A DNA stretch of 64,000 nt from Charina bottae (Eukaryota > Chordata > Lepidosauria > Squamata > Charinaidae), in the NCBI GenBank assembly GCA_023362775.1, contig JALMGJ010000004.1, positions 77,335,798 through 77,399,797 on the forward strand, read 5' to 3'. The notes under the pieces were generated by a model. That model was given only the letters and a program-made list of their open reading frames with translations. It did no database searches and was not told where the DNA came from. Positions 1 through 12,392 of this stretch are shown here, one piece after another; within the stretch, counting starts at the first letter, position 1; the number at the start of each line of letters is the position of its first letter. The translations under genes and the position numbers were made by a program.

Positions 1-2156
1 TTTCCATTCTTGATAATCAGAAAAATCTTTTCCTTCATAATGTCCAGCATTGAAGTGTGATGGGCTGATGACAAAGGCAAATATCACTAGATTACTTTAG
101 CACCAGGTCATCTTGTTTTTATGCTGGTGAGAGAAATGGCTGTGGAAAGAATAGAAATAGGACAGTGAAAATAAACTAATCCAATCCATGCTTTCTGAAT
201 GTAAATGCATATCAACATATACCTGTTCTTGTACAAATTTAATTATGTACTTCACATAACAATAAAGCTTTCATTAGGAAAATTGGCACCCCCAAAATGT
301 ATTAAATTAGAGAAAATTGGTTGCAAAATATGTGTATTATGAAAAATGTGTCCAAAAATGGATCCAAAATGCATATATTAGGAAAGATGGGGACAAAAAT
401 GCATATGCATTTCAGTGCTGATGTACAAATGGCATGGGATGGCTTCGGAGTTTAAATAATGTGGAACTTAGCTTAATTGAACATGGAAGGCTTGCCTGGC
501 TTATAAAGGGGCTTCATTTCTCTTTTAGTTAGAATGGAAGCAGAGAGTTGCTGAGGATAGAATAGACTGATCTGTTAATTCTTTATCAGCATCCTGCATT
601 TCCATGCTGACCAGGAAAAAATGTCTTTCTTCCTGGCCAGCATGGATCCTGGTAGTTTAGCTACAATACTCATCATACCCAACCACTATAATTACAATAT
701 CTAGCATGTGTTGTAGTTTAGCCTTTAAAATTACAGCTCCCGTAATATTATCAAAACATGGAGTCTATCTGTTTTCATTCTTTAAAATAACTGCAAGGAA
801 GGGGGGAAGAAAAGGCTTCTTTAAGCAATATGCTACCATCCAGTCATATGAAAATAATGATAAAATAACATCAATTTTAAAAAATGAAGTACCAAAAACA
901 TGATGGTGGGATTTCCTGGAGTACCAAAAAGAACAGTCTTATTGATAAAATACTGTTTTGCTCAGGGGTTTATTTACAGTCTCTTTTATTTACACATCAT
1001 CATATTTCTATCTGGAAGAAGGCAATGGAAAACACTTCCTGTTGTTGCCAAGCAACGTTATGGACATATCCACTTAGTCACCAAAAGTTTAACTGTACTC
1101 AAAGGAGACATTTCTTTCCCTTGATCAATATTTCTATCTTTCACATACAGCAAAAGTAGAGTTTGCCAAATTCTAAAATCATGTATGCATACTGAACAAA
1201 TTTCAACATAATATCTCCTTTTCAAATCCAGGCGTCGTTCCATTATCTCTTACAGTGGTATGGACACCATCTATCTGTTTGTCTATGATAGTATAGTACC
1301 TCAAGAATAATAAACTCTTGAGTTTTTGTGATTACATAGGATTACACAGGATCGCCTCTGAGATCCTGAACATTCTCATGCAACTATGTCAATCATGTTG
1401 TAAGGAAACTCAATAGAAACTGTTCTTCATCTCTACCATAAAGATTTATTCTTTATATGAGATAAAGAATATTTTTTCATTTTTGGAATGATTATGGATA
1501 TGAGATATTGTCAAAAGAAATGCTTGTCAAAATAAAAATTTCAAAGAGCAATTTTCATCAGAGTTAGGAAATGCCAGAAAACTGCAACAGAAATGTAAAG
1601 GTTGTATTTCTTCTAGGTCAGACTCCCTGCTGATGCCCCCACCTCTCCCCAATTCTGAACATAAAGGCAATATAAATGCACACATAGCTTTCAGGGTGCC
1701 ATTTTTCTTTGGGTGTTCTATCTGCTCTGCTTTTATCCTCAAACTTTTCATCTTTTATAATTGTACAGTGAGCAATCTGCTATCTGCTAACATGAATTTT
1801 AGGAATTCATATTTTTCTCTCCTTTTCTCTCTTTTTTATTAGATCAAATTTTCCCAAGATATACTACAAGGGATGTATTATCCCTTGGATATACAAGGAA
1901 GCATGTAAAGATAATTGTGACACAAGTACAATGCTTACCACAGGGAAACAGTAACATCAGGAGGAATACAAGCTGTAGAGGGAGAGGACTGCTCTATCTG
2001 TGTTATGAATCACTTTTTTTGGGTTGTTGTTGTTTACATGTGGTTTATTGAATCTCCAACTAACATGACTTAAAACTCCATTTGTGCCTGGAGTTAAAGC
2101 AGTTGTGCTTTAACTATGTCTTTCTTCTCTATTTTTCTTTCTTTCTTTTCTGGGAA

Positions 2157-2157
<1 letters not shown>
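1..2157. other. AT-rich DNA, no recognised feature
   Basis: No open frame longer than about 90 codons and none with a recognisable domain; base composition is AT-rich and non-repetitive to the eye. I see no terminal inverted repeats or known repeat family. It could be intergenic, intronic or very old repeat. Confidence 0.5.
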
Positions 2158-2201
<44 letters not shown>

Positions 2202-2220
2202 ATATGTGTATATATATATA

Positions 2221-2266
<46 letters not shown>
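2158..2266. repeat. TG/TA compound microsatellite
   Basis: A run of TG dinucleotides passes into mixed TATATG units and then a pure TA run. The cysteine/valine-rich and histidine/threonine-rich reading frames over it are by-products of the repeat, not genes. Confidence 0.95.
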
Positions 2267-2268
<2 letters not shown>

Positions 2269-2762
2269 GAAGAGTACTGTTATGATTATTGATCTTTTTT
2301 TCAAATGGCATGGAGTTCAACTATTACATCAAGCAACATTATTCTCTAAAGAAATACCATGACTGCCAATGAGAAGAGTCTCATATATACTCTTTTATTA
2401 GAAAGAACTGCAGAAATGGGCTGTAAGTAATTCATGAGCTGTGTATATTAACCTCTATTCTCCAGCATTTATGTCTCATGATTCATGTTTCTTAGTACAA
2501 TATCAGGATACTTTCAAGTGTGGTCATGAATTATACCAACTTGCTTTTACCTCCATGCCCTGAAGTTATAGGCCTTTTTCTTAGTGCATGGAGCATTTAT
2601 ACAGTAAGTAGCACTTTGAAATATTATTTATGTATACATTATACTTAAAACCTTTTCTTTTTAGTTGGGCAAATCAGTATCTGGTAGATTCAAGTGAACA
2701 AAAGAACTTATTCTTTTAAAATTATGTATAATTATATTTTCATTCAAAAAGCTAGTAGAAAT
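2267..2762. other. AT-rich DNA before the BovB insertion
   Basis: No recognisable coding or repeat feature. It ends in the 12-bp sequence AGATAGTAAAGT (2763-2774), which reappears at 5973-5984 beyond the BovB element. Confidence 0.5.
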
Positions 2763-2774
2763 AGATAGTAAAGT

Positions 2775-5700
2775 GTTGTTGTTGTTCAGTCGTTCAGTCG
2801 TGTCCGACTCTTCGTGACCTCATGGACCATAGCACGCCAGGCCTTCCTGTCCTCCACTGTCTCTCGGAGTTTACTCAAATTCATGTTCATTACATCGGTG
2901 ATGCTATCTAACCATCTCATCCTCTGCCATCCCCTTCTCCTTTTGCCCTCAGTCTTTCCCAGCATCAGGGTCTTTTCCAGTGAGTCCTCTCTTCTCATTA
3001 GGTGGCCAAAGTATTTGAGCTTCAGCTTCAGCATCTGTCCTTCCAATGAGCAGTCAGGGTTGATTTCCTTCAGGATTGACTGGTTTGACCTCCTTGCAGT
3101 CCAAGGGACTCTCAAGAGTCTTCTCCAGCACCACAGCTCGAAAGCATCAATTCTTCGGCGCTCAGCCTTCCTTATGGTCCAACTCTCACAGCCATACATT
3201 GCTACTGGAAAAACCATAGCTTTAACTATACGGACCTTTGTCAGCAAGGTGATGTCTCTGCTTTTTAATATGCTGTCTAGGTTTGCCATAGCTTTCCTTC
3301 CAAGGAGCAAGCGTCTTTCAATTTCATGGCTGCAGTCACCGTCTGCGGTGATCTTGGAGCCCAAGAAAATGAAATCTGTCACTGCTTCCATTTCTTCCCC
3401 TTCTATTTGCCAGGAAGTGATGGGACCAGATGCCATGATCTGGGTTTTTTTAATGTTGAGTTTCAAGCCAGCTTTTGCACTCTCTCCTTTCACCCTCATC
3501 AAGAGGCTCTTTAGTTCCTCTTCACTTTCTGCCATTAGGGTGGTATCGTCTGCATATCTGAGGTAGTTGATATTTTTCCCGGCAATCTTAACTCCGGCTT
3601 GTGATTCATCCAGCCCGGCATTTCTCATGATGTACTCTGCATATAAGTTAAATAAGCAGGGTGATAATATACAGCCTTGTCGTACTCCTTTCCCAATTTT
3701 GAACCAGTCGGTTGTTCCATGTCCGGTTCTAACTGTTGCTTCTTGACCCACATACAGGTTTCTCAGGAGACAGGTAAGGTGGTCTGGTACTCCCATCTCT
3801 TTAAGAATTTGCCACAGTTTGTTGTGATCCACACAATCAAAGGCTTTAGCGTAGTCAATGAAGCAGAAGTAGATGTTTTTCTGGAACTCTCTTGCTTTTT
3901 CCATGATCCAGCGAATGTTGGCAATCTGATCTCTAGTTCCTCTGCCTCTTCAAAACCCAGCTTGCACTTCTGGTAGTTCTCGGTTCACATACTGCTGAAG
4001 CCTAGCTTGTAGGCTTTTGAGCATAACCTTGCTGGCATGTGAAATGAGTGCAATTGTACGGTAGTTTGAACATTCTTTGGCATTGCCTTTCTTTGGAATT
4101 GGAACGTAAACTGACCTTTTCCAATCCTGTGGCCACTGTTGAGTTTTCCAAATTTGTTGGCATATTGAGTGCAGCACTTTAACAGCATCATCTTTTAGGA
4201 TTTTAAATAGCTCAGCTGGGATACTGTCTTCTCCGCTAGCTTTGTTGTTAGTAATGCTTCCTAAGGCCCACTTGACTTCACTCTCTAGGATGTCCGGCTC
4301 AAGGTCAGTGACCACACCATTGCATTTATCAGGGATATTAAGATCTTTCTTGTATAGTTCTTCTGTGTATTCTTGCCACCTCTTCTTAATCTCTTCTGCT
4401 TCTGTTAGGTCCCTGCCTTTTTTGTCCTTTATCATGCCCATCTTCGCACAAAACGTTCCCTTGATATCTCCGATTTTCTTGAAGAGATCTCTAGTCTTCC
4501 CCATTCTATTGTTTTCCTCGATTTCTTTGCATTGTTCATTTAAGAAGGCCTTCTTATCTCTCCTTGCTATTCTCTGGAAATCTGCATTCAGTTGTTTATA
4601 TCTTTCCCTTTTTCCCTTGCCTTTTGCTTCCCTTCTTTCCTCAGCTATTTGTAAAGCCTCATCAGTCAGCCACTTTGCTTTCTTGCATTTCTTTTTCTTT
4701 GGGATGGTTTTAGTTGCTGCCTCCTGTACAATGTTACGAACCTCCATCCATAGTTCTTCAGGCACTCTGTCTACCAGATCTAATCCTTTAAATCTATTCC
4801 TCACTTCCACTGTATATTCATAAGGGATATGATTTAGGTCATACCTGATTGGTCTAGTGGTTTTCTCTACATTCTTCAATTTAAGCCTAAATTTTGCAAT
4901 AAGAAGCTCATGATCTGAGCCACAGTCAGCTCCAGGTCTAGTTTTTGCTGATTGTATAGAGCTTCTCCATCTTTGGCTGCAAAGTATATAATCAATCTGA
5001 TTTCGGTATTGACCATCTGGTGATGTCCATGTGTAGAGTCGTCTCTTGTGTTGTTGGAAAAGAGTGTTTGCTATGACCAGCGTGTTCTCTTGACAAAACT
5101 CTATTAGCCTTTGCCCTGCTTCATTTTGTACTCCGAGGCTGAACTTGCCTGTTATTCCGGTTATTTTTTGACTTCCTACTTTAGCATTCCAGTCCCCTAT
5201 GATGAAAAGGACATCTTTTTTTGGTGTTAGTTCTAGAAGGTGTTGTAGGTCTTCATAGAACCGGTCAACTTCAGCTTCTTTGGCATCAGTGGTTGGTGCA
5301 TAGACTTGGATCACTGTGATGTTGAATGGTTTGCCTTGGATTCGAACTGAAAGCATTCTGTCGTTTTTGAGGTTGTACCCCAGTACTGCCTTTCCCACTC
5401 TTTTATTGACTATGAGAGCTACTCCATTTCTTCTAAGGGATTCTTGCCCACAGTAGTATATATAATGGTCTCCTGAATTAAATTCGCCCATTCCTGTCCA
5501 TTTTAGTTCGCTGATTCCCAATATGTCGATGTTCAATCTTGTCATCTCATGTTCGACCACATCCAGCTTACCTTGATTCATAGTTCTTACATTCCAGGTT
5601 CCTATGCAATATTGTTCTTTACAGCATCGGACTTTCCTTCCACTTCCAGACACATCCACAACTGAGCGTCCTTTCGGCTTTGGCCCAACCGTTTCACACT

Positions 5701-5972
5701 TTCTGGAGCTACTCGGAATTGCCCTCCGCTCTTCCCCAGTAGCATTTTGGACACCTTCCGACCTGAGGGGCTCATCTTCCGGCGTCATATCTTTTAGCCT
5801 TTTGATACTGTCCATGGGTTTTCTTGGCAAGGATACTGGAGTGGTTTGCCATTCCCTCCTCCAGTGGACCACGTTTTGTCAGAACTCTCCATCATGACCT
5901 GTTCTTCTTGACCTGACTTCATTGAGTTACGCAAGCCCCTTCGCCACGACAAGGCAGTGATCCATGAAGGGG
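2775..5972 (-). mobile_element. Full-length BovB (RTE clade) LINE
   Basis: A 3198-bp non-LTR retrotransposon on the minus strand, bounded by a perfect 12-bp target site duplication (AGATAGTAAAGT at 2763-2774 and 5973-5984). Its 3' end is a short (CAA)n-type tail, seen as GTTGTTGTT on the plus strand at 2775. The 5' end carries the leader typical of BovB just before the open frame. Length, single APE-RT frame, tail and target duplication all fit a complete rather than 5'-truncated copy. The exact duplication and the single stop codon in about 1000 codons indicate a fairly recent insertion. BovB is known for patchy, horizontally transferred distribution in squamates, ruminants and ticks; nothing here shows how this copy arrived. 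Confidence 0.93.
2786..5815 (-). pseudogene. BovB endonuclease-reverse transcriptase ORF, one premature stop
   Basis: One continuous frame of about 1010 codons encodes the protein that nicks target DNA and reverse-transcribes the element's RNA at the nick. The first ATG in frame is at 5815; the frame is open further upstream without an ATG. An AP-endonuclease domain begins near residue 72 (GTWNVRT), with GDWNAKV and a GSDHELL motif later. The RT domain has the region around FIDYAKAFDCVDH, RQGCILSP and the catalytic YADD near residue 754; a C-terminal region with the usual BovB end follows. The frame is broken once, by TGA at 3950-3952, just before the RT core; both sides are in the same phase with no indel. 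The plus-strand triplet there is TCA, consistent with CpG decay of an arginine codon. The copy is probably not autonomous as it stands. Confidence 0.92.
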
Positions 5973-6084
5973 AGATAGTAAAGTATCAATGTGTTTTATT
6001 GGAAGAGATTTGTGTGGACTCCCCTTAATTGGATGTATTGAGGCAGAAGCTAGATTGATATCTGTTGGAGAAGCTTTAAACTGG

Positions 6085-6150
6085 AGTTTTGCACTGAGCA
6101 AGAATTGGATTCAGTAGTCTAGTTGGCCCCTTCCAACTCAATGATTCTAA
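6085..6150 (+). mobile_element. CR1 3'-end remnant
   Basis: The segment has the CR1-like terminus, a CCCCTTCCAACTC motif followed by ATGATTCTA, close to the 8-bp terminal repeat unit of CR1 LINEs. No coding sequence is attached. Identification is by remembered family ends only. Confidence 0.4.
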
Positions 6151-6856
6151 CATTTTAAAGATATTCTGTATGATTAAATTTTTGTTCATTTTTAAAAACA
6201 GCGGTTTTGAAACAAGCATATTGTCTATTAAAGAGTTTCAGAGTAGTAGAATATCCATCAAACTGTCCTCAGTGGGACTTACAATCTTCACTGCTCTTGC
6301 TGAAGACTAGCGACTAGAGTTTCATGAGGTAGTTGAATTATATGGCAGACTGATAATTGTGGAGAGTTCAAAACATGAGAATGTGTTTCTTTTCCCATCC
6401 CCCAAAAGCTACAACAGTGCTAATCTCTTGATGACTAACTGAATAGACTAAAGCAACTGGTCAAGTGGTCTTTTTCTGATATTATCTTTTTCTCTTCTTT
6501 TCCTAGCTAGCATAATTCCCAGCTGCCTTTCTCATTCTTTTTCCACTCCTTCTCACACAGAATGCTGCTGGGGAGAAACAAATTACCTTCACCAAAGATC
6601 TGCAGATATTGTAGTGATCTTTTGAATTTAGGCTGGGAGTTACATATGAGCTTATTACTGCACATTCTCCAATCTATGCCTGTTTTAAAGCTAAAGCCAA
6701 TCTTATACTGAGTCCAACAATGAATATGCAGCCAGCATTCCTGGACAGAACAATGGCAATATGATCCAGGCATCTAATTCTTTTTGTCTTCCTCCTCCTT
6801 TGTTCCTCTCTCTTTTTCCTCCTTTTTCTCCTCCATGGTGAAATATTTCATTGACA
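6151..6856. other. No recognised feature
   Basis: AT-rich sequence with a pyrimidine-rich stretch near 6780-6835; no recognised gene or repeat. Confidence 0.45.
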
Positions 6857-6864
6857 GTTTAGAC

Positions 6865-7133
6865 CAGTGCTTTCTAAAGTGCCGCCGTTGGCAACACACC
6901 AACGGTGGCAGCAGCGGCGGTGCAGGGGGTGCGCACGTGCACGGTGGCGGCACAGGGGGGTGCGCGGCGGCGGTGGCAGCGGCCTCGCTAAAATGCGGAA
7001 GTGCTGATGGCGCACTGATGGCGCCATGCACACTGCCACCGCTGCGCGCACCCCTGTGCCGCCGCTTCGCGACACACTAAACTGTGTGTTGCAACACACT
7101 AAAGTGTTGTGACACAGAGTTTGGAAAGCTATG
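6865..7133. mobile_element. Short hAT-type MITE
   Basis: A 269-bp non-autonomous DNA transposon. It is flanked by a perfect 8-bp target duplication GTTTAGAC (6857-6864 and 7134-7141), the hallmark length for hAT. Its imperfect terminal inverted repeats read CAGTGCTTTCTAAA at the left and CATAGCTTTCCAAA (reverse complement) at the right. The interior is extremely GC-rich (GGC/GCG runs) and codes for nothing credible. It must have been moved by a transposase made elsewhere. Confidence 0.85.
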
Positions 7134-7141
7134 GTTTAGAC

Positions 7142-10100
7142 ATATTGCAAGTAAATACAATTAGTAGTGGTAGGATGAAAGATCTATGGAAGTATATGGT
7201 AAAATAGGTTTCCAGGTTGACCAGGTTTTATGATTATTCTCATGGTGCTAAGTATATTTTAATTTGTAGTAGAACACAGGAATATATTATGGAATAAAAT
7301 ATGGCAGCAGTGCTATATTTAAGACCCCTTAAATGTAGAAAGATTTGATTCTGAATCAACATGTATATTCAAATGTGCTGCAAGTAGAATTCATCGTTGT
7401 TTCTGAAAGTTTTTGTAGATGAAGCCAGAGACTTATGTGGCATATACTGTACATATCTTCCCCCCAACACACAGACACATATGCATATATCCTTTGAATG
7501 GAATGCATCAGTTTTACTTTCAATGACAATAACTATACATAACATTACTATACTATACATCAAATCTTTTACCTGTTAATAAATGCCTTTAAAATTGTAG
7601 GCAGCTGGGATTGCTTTCCTCCCCTTTTGTTCCTAAGGCACCTCAGCATAAGGATGGTGGGAAGATTGTTAAAAAGCCCAGTATGTGGAACAGCTGTGTG
7701 GGGTGTTTGTGGGAGAGAAGATGACGACAGGAGAAAACGAAGGAGAGAGCAGCAGTAAAGGCTTGCAGAAATGACAGAGAAGGAGCAAGTGAGATTTTTT
7801 CCTCTTATAGGAGCACTGTGTTGTGGAGATAGTAGTAGAATTGCTAGTGACTAATAGTTATAGAAATAGAGTAGTATAGTGACAGTCATAGCTTAGTGAC
7901 CTACACGTATTAGTGAGGATAGACATAGTTTAGAGTAGTAACAGTGGTAGAAATATAGGCTAGTTGGAAAGAAACCAAGAATTGTATTAGTTGGTCACCT
8001 AGGTAGAAAGAGCACTTTTATACTATGAATAGTGATTTATAAGTAAAAAAATACCCAACCTAAAGGGAGAACAAAAGGTTTTTGTGTGCAGTGTCTCATT
8101 GGGGAACGCCTTGGTAAGTCTGAGTAAACAAGCCTTGGTATCAAAAGAACCTGTGACAGATACCATTTTTATATGAGGATCTTTACATCTGAAAGTCTTG
8201 TTGCATTTTTTCCCAATAAGGGTCTGAATTATTAATGTTGGACATTGGGAGTAGCAATACATTTGATACGATTTCCACCAGAGTCCAGTTACTAACAGAG
8301 ATCCACAACTTTATGTAACATAGATTATAAATATAAAGTCTTTTTGTTAAGAACATGCAGAGATTCTCACACTGATATGTTGCTGAACATTGTCCATACT
8401 TACATCCACTGAAACTTACATATATACATTGTACCATCAGGAACTGGCCAAGCTAAGTTTATAAATTAAACTGTGGAATGCACCCAGCAGTATTTTACAC
8501 TTTGTTTTTGTTGTTGAGGAATAGCTATTTCTCAGTACATTAATCTGAGAGAAAATTATATGGGAGTCAGTCATAATACTCAATGAATGGCAAACAGCTC
8601 AACAAACATTTTCACAAGCTCTGGAGAAAAACTCAGTATGCAAACATAAGCATTAAAAGGTATAAATAACTTTATTATACACATACATGCAAGTAAGAAA
8701 GCATGAGAAAGTAGAATATTTACAGGAAAAAAACATAGATTGATTAGTATGTCCATCCTCAAGCCTGGAACACTACGTTAATTTTCAGTATGCTGACATA
8801 AGAACACAAAAACATAGAAAATGAACTTTTACCAAATATGAAATGGATAATGGTATATTCTATAACATTCTATAATATCAGCATTTAGAGAAGAAAAGTA
8901 TAATTATAACAATTTCTAATTTAAAGAAGGTGGAACACAAAAGGACTTCATGTCTAGGTTATTTAGATTGAGAAGGACTCTGCATAAACTATACTTTCCA
9001 GAACAGAATGAGCCTCTTAGGTGTCAGAGTTTATTTTCTGTCTTCTATAACCAAAAAGGCTAATGGGAGAGATAAATGGATTTATTGTTCAGTAACATCT
9101 AGTAGCTAAGAGATTGCTTATTCCTAGCAGGTCTTCCATTTTTTCTACTGAGTACTCTCTTTCTCTAAACCCATAATCCCAAGAATAATGTTAGAAATAT
9201 CCGTGTTCCTCTTTTACTTTGCATATTCACCTCCATATATAAAAGAAGCGAACAAATAAGCATTTGTGCACATGGACACACAGATATCAATATCAAAAAG
9301 AAAGAAGCTCAACGTGGATAATTTTTAGTAGACTGACATGCCTAAAATGGTTCTAGACTGTGATATCAACTTTACATTGAAAGTCATACTGACTTTAAAA
9401 AAAAAATGATAGAAATTATATAACAGTCAGTTGACTATTGTTACAAAAATTGGTTTCATTATCATGTAAAATGTGAAGATAATCACAAAAGATAAGATCC
9501 ATGTGTATAACCCAATGGATACAGGCAAGTGTTTGGATGTACAGTGTTTTACTGCTTTTTTCTGCCATTAAGAATTTATGATCCTAAGAAGAATGTATAA
9601 TCAGACCACAGGCATATTTGGTCTAGAGTATATTCTCCCAGGGGCCAGTATGATGCCTATAGAAAACCCTCAGGCAGGATATGAGCCTGTTTTTTTGTGT
9701 TCTATAGTAATTTCTATTGACCACATTTAAATGATATATTTAACCAGGTCAGTTGAAGATCTAGTGGGTAGTGTGAACAGTCAAAATGGCTTGGAAAATG
9801 GTTGCAGTCCTGTTGCACTGTCTCTGTATAGTTTTTATTTTCCTATTTCCACAAGCTTAAGTGTGTGTGAAGAAAGAAAAAGAGTTGAGAAGTTACAAAC
9901 TCTCCCCATCTTATCTACAGTGCCACTGATCCCAATATAGGATCCTTAGCCACCACAATGGCGGCTCCCAATATAACTGTGGCAGCCACTGTTTCCTTAG
10001 ATATGTCAGGTTACTGGATAAAAAAAAGGAGTAAGGAAATAAGAGAAAATCTGATTAGAACTATTGATATCAGCTGAGGTTTTAATCCAATTTTATTTAG

Positions 10101-10281
10101 CTTCTGATTTGATCTGAATTTTCCAATTGATCTTGGGGGGGGGGAAGTGTAAATATTTGCATGATTTATTTTAATTTTGTGCAAATACTCTCATGTGAAA
10201 GTTTCTAGAACTCTACATAACATGGTAAACCATAACTAAATAGGAGGCAGGAGTATTAGGTATGTTTGCTGTCTTGAACTG
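7142..10281. other. AT-rich DNA, no recognised feature
   Basis: About 3.1 kb with no open frame of note and no repeat family I can name. A short poly-G run occurs at about 10135-10144. Purine-rich stretches near 7720-7800 have no recognised structure. Confidence 0.45.
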
Positions 10282-10327
10282 AATAATAATAATAATAATA
10301 ATAATAATGATGATGATGATGATGATG
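10282..10327. repeat. (AAT)n-(ATG)n microsatellite
   Basis: AAT triplets switch to ATG triplets without interruption. Confidence 0.95.
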
Positions 10328-10899
10328 TTGTTTCCAAGATAGTTGTTTCCAAGCACTTTAGCTCAGGGTGGTAATGGGAATATTCTGGGTAAAGAATCAG
10401 GTTAATTATTCAGGCTTGGTACACAACTTTGCCCATAATTTTCTTTGTCTTCAAATACATAGAGGTTTCTTGTGCTATTTCCCCTACTCTCACTTCTGTA
10501 GTTCAGTTCATACTTACAAACTATAACCTCATTATATTACAAAAAATGTTTTAGAATGAGATTTTATTAGTCAATATTTCAAGTCCTTCCCCAGATCATC
10601 TGTAATTCACAATGAATTGACAATTCCTCTGTAAATTAACATTACATCCAATTGCAACTGCCCCCACACATTTTCTAGTAATCTTTTAGAAATGAAACTC
10701 TAGTTTTTATGTAGAAAAGCAATGGGTTATCTCACTTATTTCTTAGTGTTTATATTTTCAAATATGTAATTTATTTAAATAATTTATTTCTTCTCTTCTA
10801 TGGACTTCTCACATTATACAATTGTAATAAAATCTCAATTATTTGTAGCTTAGGGTGTATGCCACTTGCATGACTATTTCAGCCAAAAATTGGCAAATG
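10328..10899. other. No recognised feature
   Basis: AT-rich unique sequence with no coding or repeat signature. Confidence 0.45.
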
Positions 10900-11030
10900 G
10901 AATGCAAGCTTAGTTTATTGCAATGTACCAAACTGGGATTCATTATACAGGAGGATGCTACAGGGTGATGGGACCCCTGGCGTTATTTAGCATCTTCATT
11001 AATGCATTGGAAGAGAAAGTTAAATAGCTT
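10900..11030 (+). pseudogene. Degenerate CR1-like RT fragment
   Basis: Translation near 10968-11022 gives GPLALFSIFINALEEKV, resembling the LFNIFINDL motif downstream of the reverse transcriptase catalytic block in CR1-type LINEs. The rest is too decayed to place. It may be chance similarity. Confidence 0.4.
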
Positions 11031-11268
11031 AGTAATTAAATGTATAGAGGCTACTAATTAGAAACTTCTTTATACATCATTGAAGAAAAACTAGTGACAT
11101 AATATATCCTAAAGGCATTAAGAATGTGGCCAGGAATTGAAATTCATCTGAAAGAAAATGCTAGCTGATCATGATGAAGAGTATGACTTAGGCCCATGTG
11201 ATTTCATAGAGGACTGAAATCATTATTACACCTGGGTCAAAATCAAAGCCCAGGAAGTACAGGCCTTC

Positions 11269-12204
11269 ATGGACCTATACACTATAGATGCCAACATTAG
11301 CTTCACCAGAGAAGACACCAAGGACAACAGACTGGCATTCCTAGACTGTGAAGTCCTCATTGGGACCGGTGGCAAGCTAGAAATAGGGATCTACAGGAAA
11401 CCCACACACACAGATCAATATCTGATGTTTGACTCCCACCATCTACTGCAGCACAAACTAGGAGTCATCAGGACATTGTCACACACAGCAGAAACCATCC
11501 CCACCTACATGGATTCCAAAAAGAATGAAAATCAGCACCTGAGAACAGCTCTGAAGGCATGTGGATATCCAAATTGGGCCTTCACCAAATCTAAATCTAC
11601 CAGACCTAAAACAGCGACAGATAGGGCTGAGACTCAGAGTAAACGGAAGAACCTGGTCATTCCCTACATGGCTGGCGTGTCTGAAAAGATAAAACGGATA
11701 TTTGGCAAACACCACATACCTGTATATTTCAAACCCACCAACACACTGAGACAGAGGCTTGTACACCCCAAAGATCAAACTCCAAAACACAAGAAAAGCA
11801 ATGTAGTTTATGCAATCCAGTGCAGTGAGGAGTGCTCTGAACTCTACATTGGAGAAACCAAACAACTTTTGTACAGGAGGATGGCCCAACACAGGAGAAG
11901 TAACACCACAGGACCAGAGTCAGCAGTTTATCTTCATCTAAAGGAAAAAGGACACTCATTTGAGGACATTAATGTTCACATTTTAGACAGAGAAGATAGG
12001 TGGTTTGAGAGAGGGGTCAAGGAATCCATTTATGCCAAGTTGGAAAATCCTTCCTTGAATAGAGGTGGGGGCCTCAGGCACAATCTTTCCCCCATCTTCC
12101 TGCCTGCTTTGTCTTCTGTGCCTAGGAAGATTAAGACCATTTCACAAGCTCAACAGCAGCATGGTGATCTTAACGATCCTCCTTTAGATGATAAAAGGAC
12201 TTAA
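11269..12204 (+). pseudogene. Penelope-like RT end plus GIY-YIG endonuclease
   Basis: A 311-codon open frame from the first ATG; the same frame is open back to a TGA near 11218 (reads WVKIKAQEVQAF just upstream). Penelope proteins pair a telomerase-related RT with a GIY-YIG nuclease that cuts target DNA. Residues 22-75 (FLDCEV, YRKPTHTDQYL, HHLLQHKLGVIRT) match the C-terminal RT/thumb region. The nuclease spans about residues 177-262: VVYAI near 179-183, the YIG triad at 193-195, basic residues YRRMAQH around 202-208 and a probable catalytic Glu at 252 (KESIY). The catalytic YADD block of the RT is missing, so the copy is 5'-truncated and could not work alone. The absence of stops or frameshifts over 311 codons suggests a young or recently active lineage. 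Confidence 0.85.
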
Positions 12205-12290
12205 AATAACATCTCAATATAACCATGACCTAGCCCCAGGTGTAAGGTCACACAGCTACCTAGAAACATATTTAGGATTCCCTTACCAAC

Positions 12291-12347
12291 TTTGCTCAGA
12301 CTGAAGAAGCTCCTTGGATAAGGAGCGAAACGTTTCCACTGAGAAAA
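12291..12347 (+). ncRNA. Hammerhead-ribozyme-like motif, PLE family 1
   Basis: Core CTGAAGA at 12301-12307, then helix GCTCC/GGAGC closed by a TTGGATAA loop region, then GAAAC at 12327-12331 followed by GTTTC. Upstream CTCAG (12295-12299) pairs with CTGAG (12339-12343) as a candidate stem I. This is the hammerhead layout CUGANGA - stem II - GAAA - short stem III (AC/GU) - UH. One extra A sits between CUGAAGA and the first pair of stem II. Hammerheads are known from Penelope long terminal repeats; cleavage here is inferred. Confidence 0.6.
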
Positions 12348-12392
12348 TAGAAATCCAGTTGACATGATTCAAGCTACAGACATCACATAATT

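Larger units (their letters stand above)
11218..12379 (+). mobile_element. Penelope-like element (family 1), 5'-truncated
   Basis: The 3' half of a Penelope-like retroelement: end of the reverse transcriptase, GIY-YIG endonuclease, 3' untranslated region and a terminal hammerhead-like motif, ending at ...GATTCAAGCTACAG (12379). The final 91 bp (12289-12379) recur, identical by eye, at 22892-22982, which independently fixes the 3' end. The 5' end is ragged: frame and homology begin near 11218 after a TGA. I could not find a convincing target duplication. Confidence 0.85.

Noticed and set aside
2082..2362. Cys/Val- and His/Thr-rich frames
   Set aside because: Translation of the TG/TA microsatellite.
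2814..3566. 250-codon plus-strand frame
   Set aside because: Antisense shadow of the BovB RT coding sequence.
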